From Synechococcus sp. CO36386bin_37 (GTDB taxonomy: Bacteria; Cyanobacteriota; Cyanobacteriia; PCC-6307; Cyanobiaceae), in assembly GCA_011525445.1 (NCBI GenBank), contig WTGE01000276.1:1-10092 (forward strand): DNA of 10,092 nucleotides, read 5' to 3'. The notes beneath the pieces are model-generated. The model saw only the letters and a program-made list of their open reading frames with translations. It made no database searches and was not told the origin of the DNA. Below, piece by piece: positions 1 to 6,330 of this stretch; the first letter of the stretch is position 1, and every line of letters begins with the position of its first letter. Position numbers and translations under genes: made by a program.

Positions 1-396
1 CTCTTGCCGCGCTTGATGCCCCATGGTTGGTCGGTGGGCGGTAAGGGTGTCAAGAAGGTGGCCCCCCACTGTCATGAGTGGATTGAGCCGAGTCATCGGG
101 TCCTGAAACACCAGCCCCACCGCTTCCCCGCGCAGGGCGCGGAGGGCAGGCCGACTGAGGAGACGAGGATCCTGACCGTTCAGAAGGAGCTCTCCTTCGC
201 AGCAGCTGCCTGGAGGTAGCAGTTGCAAGGCGGCCCTGGCGACAGTGCTTTTTCCGCAACCCGATGGACCAACGAGTGCAAGGCGATCTCCCGAACGCAT
301 GCTGAGATCCAATCCATCCAGCGTCCAGGTCTGACTGCCTGGGTATCGCAGACGGAACTGATTCAGCGTCAGAACCGTTTCTGGCGCATTGGGCAT
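1..396 (-). CDS. ABC transporter ATP-binding protein, Dpp/Opp/Nik type (N-terminal part, cut by window edge)
   Basis: This is the nucleotide-binding subunit of an importer, probably of the peptide/nickel (Dpp/Opp/Nik) class, and would act on the cytoplasmic side of the inner membrane. Reading leftward from the ATG at 396, 132 codons are open to the edge. The Walker A motif GPSGCGKST lies near residues 43-51. The Q-loop region VFQDPMTRLNPLMTVG lies near residues 94-109; the 'QDP...LNP' form is typical of the Dpp/Opp/Nik ATPases. The signature motif, Walker B and H-loop lie beyond the edge, so catalytic competence cannot be judged. A GTG four codons upstream (408) is an alternative start, with GAGG just before it; a TGA at 415-417 closes the frame further up. 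The gene is divergent from the RelA/SpoT gene with a gap of about 50 bases. The substrate cannot be told from this fragment. Confidence 0.88.
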   Translation of the reverse strand, partial: MPNAPETVLTLNQFRLRYPGSQTWTLDGLDLSMRSGDRLALVGPSGCGKSTVARAALQLLPPGSCCEGELLLNGQDPRLLSRPALRALRGEAVGLVFQDPMTRLNPLMTVGGHLLDTLTAHRPTMGHQARQE

Positions 397-451
397 GAAA
401 GAAAGCACGGGGCCTCATGCCTACATACCATGGATGTACCCGCCGGGTCGG
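397..451. promoter_or_regulatory. Short divergent intergenic region with small inverted repeat
   Basis: This gap of about 55 bases separates the divergent ABC transporter and RelA/SpoT genes, so it must hold or overlap both promoters, unless these lie inside the genes. The only symmetry I see is TACAT (422-426) and ATGTA (434-438) around a 7-base core. Its ends also make poor -10-like hexamers on either strand. No good -35 box and no strong Shine-Dalgarno sequence are visible before 452. That the repeat is an operator is only a guess. Confidence 0.25.
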
Positions 452-2788
452 ATGCTCAACGCAACCTCTGCACCGGATCCCACCCCGATTCCGTCCGGAT
501 CGCACGTTGCGGCCTGCGCTTTGACAGGACTGCGTGAACGCCCCGTGAGGTCACCGGATGATTACGGCATCGTTCTTCCGGACTGGTTGCGCCAATGCTT
601 GACTCACGTCCCCCCCGGCATTGGCCACAGTTGTCCGACTGATGCCGAGGCCCTCCTGGCGGCTGCCTTCGACTTCGCGTTTCAATTGCATGAGGGGCAA
701 TTCCGCGCCAGTGGTGACCCTTACATCGTGCATCCTGTTGCCGTGGCTGATCTGCTGCGGGACATCGGGGCCAGTGCCAGTGTGATTGCTGCGGGCTTTC
801 TCCACGATGTGGTGGAGGACACGGATGTGACCCCGGATCAGCTTGAAAGCCATTTCGGTTCTGAGGTCCGTGAATTGGTTGAGGGAGTCACCAAACTGGG
901 AGGCCTTCATTTCACCAACCGCACCGAGGCACAGGCGGAGAATCTCCGCAAGATGTTCCTGGCCATGGCCAGCGACATCCGCGTGGTGCTGGTGAAGCTG
1001 GCCGATCGTTTGCACAACATGCGCACGCTGGGCGCCCTCAAGGAGGAGAAGCGTCAGCGCATTGCCCGGGAAACGCGGGAGATCTATGCCCCACTCGCCA
1101 ATCGTCTGGGGATTGGTCGTTTCAAATGGGAGCTTGAAGACCTGTCGTTCAAGTTGCTCGAACCTGAGGCTTTCCGCGAGATGCAGCAGGAGGTTTCAAC
1201 GAAGCGCAGCGAACGGGAGCAACGGCTGTCCGTCACCGTGCAGTTGCTTCGCGATCGTCTGGCTGCTGTGGGTCTCGAGAGTTGTGAGGTGAGTGGTCGC
1301 CCTAAACATCTGTACGGCATCTGGACCAAGATGCAGCGCCAGCAGAAAGAGTTCCACGAGATCTACGACGTTGCAGCGCTGAGGATCCTGACGCCGAACG
1401 TTGAAAGCTGTTATCGCGCTCTTGCGGTGGTTCACGACACGTTCAGACCAATTCCAGGACGGTTCAAGGATTACGTCGGGTTGCCGAAGCCGAATGGCTA
1501 CCAATCCCTTCATACCGCTGTGATCGGTCGCCATCGCCCGATTGAGGTGCAGATCCGCACTTGGGAAATGCATCAAGTGGCCGAGTTTGGGATCGCTGCA
1601 CATTGGAAATACAAAGAGGGAGGATCCCCCGCCACCGGTGGTGATACGGAACGGTTCAACTGGTTGCGGCAGCTCGTGGATTGGCAACAGGAGGGTGGAG
1701 CCGATGATCACAACGACTATCTGGCTTCGATTAAGGAAGATCTATTTGATGAAGAGGTCTTTGTTTTTACTCCCAAAGGTGATGTGGTGGGTCTGCGTAA
1801 AGGTTCAACGGCAGTTGATTTTGCCTTCCGCATTCACTCTGAGGTGGGAAATCATTGCCATGGCGTGAGAATTAATGACAGGCTTTTGCCTCTGTCGACT
1901 CCCCTTCAGAATGGGGACTTCGTTGATATTCTCACAGCGAAAACGGCTCATCCGAGTTTGGATTGGCTTAATTTCGTTGCAACGCCAACGGCGAAAAATC
2001 GCATTCGGCAGTGGTACAAACGCAGCCATCGTGATGAGACGATTGTCCGCGGCAAAGACCTGCTGGAACGCGAACTAGGGCGCAGTGGTTTTGATGCATT
2101 GCTCGGAAGCGAGGCGATGCGAAAGGTCGCCGAGCGCTGCAACCTGCAGACCACCGATGATTTGCTTGCGGGCCTCGGCTTCGGTGCCTTGACCCTGCAT
2201 CAGGTGCTGAATCGTTTGCGCGAGGAGATTCGCCTGCAAACGGCAACCTTGGCGGAGCCTCTCAGCAATGAGGATGTTGCCAAGCAGTTGGTGAAGCAAT
2301 CGGACCAGACGCCCCAGCGTGAGGTCTCCCCTACAGGCACCGAACCCATTCTTGGTGTTGAAGGATTGGATCATCGCCTTGGCGGTTGTTGCAGCCCCCT
2401 TCCCGGGGAGCCGATTCTGGGTGCCGTGGCCCTTGGCAATCACGGCATCACCATTCATCGCCAAGACTGCGCCAATCTGGAGGCTATTCCCACCGAACGA
2501 CGTTTGCCGGTGCATTGGAATCCTGCCCTGCAAGAGACCGGACCCCGTTTCCCGGCTCAGTTGCGCATTGAGGTGATTGACCGGGTGGGCATTTTGAAAG
2601 ACATCTTGATGCGTCTTTCCGATGGCTCAATCAATGTGAGTGATGCGCAAGTGAAAACCGCCTATGGCAAGCCTGCGCGCATTGATCTGAGGGTGGAACT
2701 CGGAAGCGCAGCCCAGTTGCAGCGCACCATGGATCAGATCCGTTCCATGGCCGATGTGATCGATATTGCCCGTACGGGACAGGGTTGA
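452..2788 (+). CDS. spoT: Bifunctional RelA/SpoT (RSH) (p)ppGpp synthetase/hydrolase
   Basis: This cytosolic stringent-response enzyme makes (p)ppGpp from ATP and GTP/GDP and also hydrolyses it. From ATG 452 it is 778 aa, normal for long RSH proteins. Domains in order: HD hydrolase with H94, the H118-D119 pair and E122-D123 (HDVVEDT), which looks intact; synthetase with GRPKH (282-286), RFKD (337-340) and YQSLHT (350-355); TGS about 435-496; a Cys/His segment with C646-C647, H664, H669 and C673; C-terminal ACT about 700-766. RFKD matches the RxKD motif of bifunctional enzymes rather than the ExDD of synthetase-only RelA, supporting both activities. The frame is open upstream to 389, but those starts run into the divergent transporter gene. 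ATG 434 is possible; 452 is preferred because it leaves a gap, although its RBS is weak. The stop overlaps selO by 4 bases. Codons around 1741-1980 are AT-richer than the rest. Confidence 0.95.
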   Translation: MLNATSAPDPTPIPSGSHVAACALTGLRERPVRSPDDYGIVLPDWLRQCLTHVPPGIGHSCPTDAEALLAAAFDFAFQLHEGQFRASGDPYIVHPVAVADLLRDIGASASVIAAGFLHDVVEDTDVTPDQLESHFGSEVRELVEGVTKLGGLHFTNRTEAQAENLRKMFLAMASDIRVVLVKLADRLHNMRTLGALKEEKRQRIARETREIYAPLANRLGIGRFKWELEDLSFKLLEPEAFREMQQEVSTKRSEREQRLSVTVQLLRDRLAAVGLESCEVSGRPKHLYGIWTKMQRQQKEFHEIYDVAALRILTPNVESCYRALAVVHDTFRPIPGRFKDYVGLPKPNGYQSLHTAVIGRHRPIEVQIRTWEMHQVAEFGIAAHWKYKEGGSPATGGDTERFNWLRQLVDWQQEGGADDHNDYLASIKEDLFDEEVFVFTPKGDVVGLRKGSTAVDFAFRIHSEVGNHCHGVRINDRLLPLSTPLQNGDFVDILTAKTAHPSLDWLNFVATPTAKNRIRQWYKRSHRDETIVRGKDLLERELGRSGFDALLGSEAMRKVAERCNLQTTDDLLAGLGFGALTLHQVLNRLREEIRLQTATLAEPLSNEDVAKQLVKQSDQTPQREVSPTGTEPILGVEGLDHRLGGCCSPLPGEPILGAVALGNHGITIHRQDCANLEAIPTERRLPVHWNPALQETGPRFPAQLRIEVIDRVGILKDILMRLSDGSINVSDAQVKTAYGKPARIDLRVELGSAAQLQRTMDQIRSMADVIDIARTGQG

Positions 2789-4254
2789 GCAATCAGCTGT
2801 TGTCGTTGCCGTTCGAACCCTTGCTGGAGGGGTTGGGCTCGTCCTACTGGGATGTGGTGGAGGCTGCCTCATTTCCGAAAGTGCAGCTGCGTTTTCGGAA
2901 TAATTCGCTTCTCGCACAGCTAGGCATCATTCCAGAAACCGTTTCGGATGCCGACTTCGAGCAGGCTTACGGGAGGTTTGAAAGCAGGTTCCCTCTGCTC
3001 GCCCTCCGTTATCACGGTTATCAGTTCGGCAACTACAACCCACAACTAGGGGATGGCCGCGGCTTCCTTTATGGCCAGTTGCGCGACAGACACGGCACTC
3101 TTCAGGATCTGGGAACGAAAGGAAGCGGCACCACTCCCTGGAGCCGCGGGGGGGATGGACGTCTCACCTTGAAGGGAGGCGTGCGAGAGGTGATCGCCTC
3201 TGAGGCGTTGCACCGTCTTGGCGTGACCACCAGCCGCACGCTCTCCTTGATTGAAACGGGAGAACATCTCTGGCGTGGTGATGAGCCTTCACCGACGCGG
3301 AGTTCAGTGATGGTGCGTTTGGCACGAACCCACTTGCGTTTCGGTAGTTGTGAGCGCTTGCTCTATCTGCGTGACCCGCAGGGGCTGGAGCGTTTGCTGC
3401 GCCATGTGGTTCTCGTTTACTACCCCGAGATCGCTGCCAGGCTCCCTGCCCCCGAGGGGGATCGTGTGGCTTTGGAACACCAGTTGGTGGCTTTTTACGG
3501 GGCGCTTGTGGAGCGTGTGGCCCAACTGGCGGCGGAGTGGATGGCCGCTGGTTTCGTTCATGGTGTGCTGAATACGGACAATATGTCGCTTGCTGGCGAG
3601 AGTTTCGATTACGGACCGTTTGCCTTTTTGGATCGTTGGGATCCAGGTTTTACGGCGGCCTATTTCGATCAAACCGGGCTTTATTCCTATGGCCGTCAAC
3701 CGATGACATGCCATCACAACCTCCGCTTGTTGCAGGATCCATTGGCGATGTTGCTGCCCAGGCCTCCGCTCGAACAGGCGCTTGAGCGCTTTAAAAGCAC
3801 GTATCAAGAGCACTACTGCGTCTGTTTGTTGAGACGGTTGGGTCTGGCGCCCTCTGGTGACAGTGAAAAGGACCGGTTTTTAGTACGGGCCACGCTGGAT
3901 CTACTGGCGCGTTGGCCTGTGGGCTATGGAGCCTTCTTTTCGGGTTTGACGGCACTGATTCAAACGAGTGGCTTGCCTCAGGAACCAGAGGGTGTGACCG
4001 TTTTCCTGAGTGATGCACCAGCGCCATCCCGGCAGGAATGGCTGGCTTGGCGGAATGCCTGGTGGTTTCAGATGCAGGGTCAACAGCTGGTTGCACCTGA
4101 GCCTCAATCCGGTCTTGCTGCACGCCTGACACGCTGGAATTTGAGCCAGATCCCCACCCGCTCCGTGATTGAGTCTCTTTGGGACTCCATTGACCAAGGT
4201 GATGATTGGCGGCCATTCCATGGATGGCTGGCATCCGTGATGCGTGGGTGTTGA
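2785..4254 (+). CDS. selO: SelO/YdiU family protein adenylyltransferase (pseudokinase)
   Basis: SelO proteins have a kinase-like fold with flipped ATP binding and transfer AMP to Ser, Thr or Tyr of target proteins, linked in other bacteria to redox stress. Length is 489 aa, close to the usual bacterial size. Visible family blocks: GYQFGNYNPQLGDGRGFLYG (about 78-97), the nucleotide-binding block around K112 (TKGSGTTPWSRGGDGR, 111-126), HGVLNTDNMS (259-268), DYGPFAFLD (275-283) and FDQTGLYSYGRQP (294-306). The N and D of the metal and catalytic motifs NTDNMS and DYGPF are kept, so activity is likely. The block after GDGR reads LTLKGGVRE rather than the more usual AVLRS..RE, so this is a somewhat divergent member. 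The start is a TTG that shares TTGA with the relA stop; no in-frame ATG lies near it, so translation is probably coupled to relA. The two genes very likely form one operon. Confidence 0.9.
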   Translation: MSNQLLSLPFEPLLEGLGSSYWDVVEAASFPKVQLRFRNNSLLAQLGIIPETVSDADFEQAYGRFESRFPLLALRYHGYQFGNYNPQLGDGRGFLYGQLRDRHGTLQDLGTKGSGTTPWSRGGDGRLTLKGGVREVIASEALHRLGVTTSRTLSLIETGEHLWRGDEPSPTRSSVMVRLARTHLRFGSCERLLYLRDPQGLERLLRHVVLVYYPEIAARLPAPEGDRVALEHQLVAFYGALVERVAQLAAEWMAAGFVHGVLNTDNMSLAGESFDYGPFAFLDRWDPGFTAAYFDQTGLYSYGRQPMTCHHNLRLLQDPLAMLLPRPPLEQALERFKSTYQEHYCVCLLRRLGLAPSGDSEKDRFLVRATLDLLARWPVGYGAFFSGLTALIQTSGLPQEPEGVTVFLSDAPAPSRQEWLAWRNAWWFQMQGQQLVAPEPQSGLAARLTRWNLSQIPTRSVIESLWDSIDQGDDWRPFHGWLASVMRGC

Positions 4255-4381
4255 CGGGATGGGGTCTCTGGGGGCCCTGGTCTGACCAGCGCTGGCTCGG
4301 CAAGCAATCTTTGTCCCGCCGATCGTCAGCGATGGGATGAATCACCCATGGAGCAGATAAGGCGATCAATGGAGTGTTGGA
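4255..4381. other. Convergent intergenic region with two overlapping palindromes
   Basis: These 127 bases separate the ends of selO (plus) and the DUF2062 gene (minus). I see no ORF with support. Two overlapping symmetric elements are present: CTGGTC-T-GACCAG (4277-4289) and the perfect palindrome CCAGCGCTGG (4286-4295). They share bases, so only one could form at a time. A run of U is missing on both sides, so calling this a bidirectional terminator would go beyond the sequence. Confidence 0.35.
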
Positions 4382-4858
4382 TCAGTGGCGATAGGGTTGT
4401 TTTCCGCTGTCATCCTTTCCTGGTTGCAGCCAGCGAAGGGTGATCCTCCAGGTGAGTGTTCCCAGCAAGGCACCGGTCAGGCCTGAGCCGATCACGAGGC
4501 GGATCATCACGTCCCATCCAGCTGTCGCTAATTGGTTCTGGTTGAGGTGGCTGAGCCCTGGCCATCCAACCCCTTCTCCAAGCAGCAGGGCTCCTAGGCG
4601 ATAGTTGAACCAAAACAGCGGCACATAGGTGAACGGGTTGCTGACCCAGGTGCCCGCTGCAGCCAGCAGATGATTGCCCCGGACCACACTCGCCAGGGCA
4701 ATGCCCAACAGTGTCTGAAAGCCAAAAAAGGGAAAGCAGCCGCAAAACACGCCTGCAGCGAGTCCACGGGCCCGTTGGTCGGCCGTTCCTTCCTGATGCC
4801 AGATCCACTGCAGCCAGCGATTGATGCGTTGCTGCATTTGGGACCGCAAGCGCTTCAT
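4382..4858 (-). CDS. DUF2062 family small membrane protein
   Basis: The protein is 158 aa and belongs by motif to the DUF2062 family, whose biochemical role is not established. After a basic, amphipathic N-terminus (residues 1-30), hydrophobic stretches lie at about 32-58, 65-92 and 114-138, which suggests an inner-membrane protein with about three segments. Family-typical blocks are GCFPFFGFQTLLGI (40-53) and WVSNPFTYVPLFWFNYRLG (71-89). The tail is charged (PGKDDSGKQPYRH). The start at ATG 4858 lacks a clear Shine-Dalgarno sequence. The gene is convergent with selO and divergent from mnmE, so it is probably a single-gene transcript whose promoter lies in the 80-base gap that also serves mnmE. 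Confidence 0.85.
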   Translation of the reverse strand: MKRLRSQMQQRINRWLQWIWHQEGTADQRARGLAAGVFCGCFPFFGFQTLLGIALASVVRGNHLLAAAGTWVSNPFTYVPLFWFNYRLGALLLGEGVGWPGLSHLNQNQLATAGWDVMIRLVIGSGLTGALLGTLTWRITLRWLQPGKDDSGKQPYRH

Positions 4859-4891
4859 CGAAACTGTTGATCGACTGTGCGGGAGAAGAAG

Positions 4892-4905
4892 CTACGAGAT
4901 CGTAG
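4892..4905. promoter_or_regulatory. Operator-like inverted repeat between DUF2062 and mnmE
   Basis: CTACGA and TCGTAG are perfect 6-base inverted arms separated by only GA. The 2-base spacer is too short for an RNA hairpin loop at full pairing, so the element reads more like a binding site for a dimeric protein. It sits in the 80-base gap between two divergent start codons, where a regulator could act on both genes. No matching regulator is visible in the window, and a 6-base repeat can arise by chance. Confidence 0.35.
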
Positions 4906-4918
4906 GAAGGAGGGTGTG

Positions 4919-4969
4919 ATGGCTGCAGGGCAACGGGAATGTCTGGGATCAAGCCGGATCAGGAGCTGA
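4919..4969 (+). CDS. Possible 16-residue leader ORF overlapping the start of mnmE
   Basis: The best Shine-Dalgarno sequence in this part of the window, AAGGAGG at 4907-4913, lies 5 bases before ATG 4919. That start is not in the mnmE frame. It opens a 16-codon ORF (MAAGQRECLGSSRIRS) that ends at TGA 4967-4969, 28 bases inside mnmE. The mnmE frame itself has no start upstream of 4939 before a TAG at 4903-4905, and only a weak CAGGG precedes ATG 4939. Ribosomes loaded at the strong site would therefore translate the leader and could re-initiate at mnmE or compete with it. The peptide sequence resembles no leader I know. It may not be made at all. Confidence 0.3.
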   Translation: MAAGQRECLGSSRIRS

Positions 4970-6330
4970 CGATTGCAGCGATTGCCACGGCGGTGGCGCC
5001 AGGGCAGGGTGGCATCGCTGTGATTCGGTTGTCCGGATCCAGGGCTGTAGGCGCTGTCCAAGCGATCACGGTGCTTCCCGGCCAACAGCTGTGGGAGAGC
5101 CATCGAGTCCTTTACGGCCATGTGGTCTCCGATGATGGGACGGAGCATCTGGATGAGGTGCTGGTGCTGGTGATGTTGGCGCCGCGCAGTTTCACGGGTG
5201 AGGACGTTGTTGAAATTCACTGTCATGGCGGCGTGATCGTCGTGCAGCAGGTGTTGGCGCGAGTTCTTGAGCAGTCAGGAGTGCGACGGGCACTGCCGGG
5301 TGAATTCAGCCAGCGTGCAGTCCTCAACGGTCGTCTCGACCTCACGAGCGCTGAAGCGATCGCTGAGCTGGTTGGAGCGCGCAGCCAGCGAGCAGCCCAG
5401 CTTGCGATGGCCGGCCTTGATGGTGGGATTCAGACAACAATGAGGGCTTTACGGGAGCGGCTGCTCGATCAGCTCAGTGAGTTGGAGGCCCGTGTCGATT
5501 TTGAAGAGGACCTGCCTCCACTGGATGGGCAGGCGCTCTTGCAGGAGTTGCAAGCTGTGCGTGGAGAGCTGCTTGCGCTCGTGGCCGATGGACAGCGGGG
5601 AGCTGTTCTGCGTCAAGGTTTGAGGATTGCGCTTGTGGGGCGCCCCAACGTGGGCAAAAGCTCGCTGCTTAACAGGCTCTCTCGCCGGGAACGGGCCATC
5701 GTGACCGATTTGCCTGGCACCACGCGTGATGTGCTGGAAAGTGAGATCGTTCTGGATGGGGTGCCGATCACCCTGCTTGACACCGCAGGAATCAGGCACA
5801 CCAGCGATGCGGTGGAGCAGCTGGGGATTGCTCGCAGTCACGATGCCCTGGCCACAGCGGATCTGGTGTTGCTCCTCTTCGATCTGACGCGGGGTTGGAC
5901 TGACCATGATCAGGAGCTGCTCGCCAGGATCCCCGAGGGGGTTCCCTGTCTGAAGGTTGGCAACAAAGCCGATCTTGCCGCCGGCCCTGAGTCGGATGCT
6001 GGCTTTGGTGCTGACCGCAGTGCAGACGTGCATCTCAGTGCTGTCACCGGTTCCGGTGAGCAGGATCTCGTGCAGGCCTTGCTGAGTCGATGTGGTGCCT
6101 TCAGTGAGCAACCGTTGCTTCTGGCGCTCAATCAGCGTCAGTCTGATCTGGCCGCCAGCGCGGCTGAGGCCCTTGCCCGCAGCAAGCAGGTGGCGGTCGA
6201 AGGGCTCCCCTGGGATTTCTGGACGATTGACTTGCGTCAGGCGATTCGCAGCCTCGGCGAAATCACGGGGGAGCAACTCACGGAATCAGTGTTGGATCGG
6301 ATCTTTTCCCGGTTCTGTATCGGCAAGTGA
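4939..6330 (+). CDS. mnmE: tRNA modification GTPase MnmE (TrmE)
   Basis: With MnmG, MnmE installs the (carboxymethyl)aminomethyl group at C5 of the wobble uridine (U34) of certain tRNAs, using a methylene-tetrahydrofolate-derived carbon and GTP-driven conformational change. The protein is 463 aa, a normal length. The N-terminal folate-binding domain (about 8-125) begins TIAAIATAVAPGQGGIAVIR, the family hallmark. A helical domain follows, with the G domain inserted: G1 GRPNVGKSS (234-242), G2 TDLPGTTRD (256-264), G3 DTAG (281-284) and G4 NKAD (342-345). The C-terminal FCIGK (459-463) holds the conserved cysteine. All key motifs are intact. Start ATG 4939 is the only in-frame choice; its own RBS is weak, and a strong one serves a short overlapping leader. 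MnmG is not in the window. The last 45 bases overlap the convergent permease gene. Confidence 0.97.
   Translation: MSGIKPDQELTIAAIATAVAPGQGGIAVIRLSGSRAVGAVQAITVLPGQQLWESHRVLYGHVVSDDGTEHLDEVLVLVMLAPRSFTGEDVVEIHCHGGVIVVQQVLARVLEQSGVRRALPGEFSQRAVLNGRLDLTSAEAIAELVGARSQRAAQLAMAGLDGGIQTTMRALRERLLDQLSELEARVDFEEDLPPLDGQALLQELQAVRGELLALVADGQRGAVLRQGLRIALVGRPNVGKSSLLNRLSRRERAIVTDLPGTTRDVLESEIVLDGVPITLLDTAGIRHTSDAVEQLGIARSHDALATADLVLLLFDLTRGWTDHDQELLARIPEGVPCLKVGNKADLAAGPESDAGFGADRSADVHLSAVTGSGEQDLVQALLSRCGAFSEQPLLLALNQRQSDLAASAAEALARSKQVAVEGLPWDFWTIDLRQAIRSLGEITGEQLTESVLDRIFSRFCIGK

Noticed and set aside
389..451. Upstream extension of the RelA/SpoT protein to ATG 389
   Set aside because: It would run into the start of the divergent transporter gene, and the added residues show no family character; ATG 452 is a better start.
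50..505. 151-residue minus-strand ORF at the left edge
   Set aside because: It is rich in Arg, Ser and Pro without domain character; the neighbouring frame on the same strand carries the Walker A and Q-loop of an ABC ATPase.
4277..4295. Palindromes between selO and DUF2062 as a defined terminator
   Set aside because: No U-tract on either side and the stems overlap; kept only as a described region.
3791..4369. 192-residue minus-strand ORF over the selO 3' end
   Set aside because: Antisense to a well-supported SelO gene, with no recognisable domain or RBS.
5449..6276. 275-residue minus-strand ORF
   Set aside because: It lies fully opposite mnmE, which has all GTPase motifs intact; long antisense frames are common in GC-rich genes.
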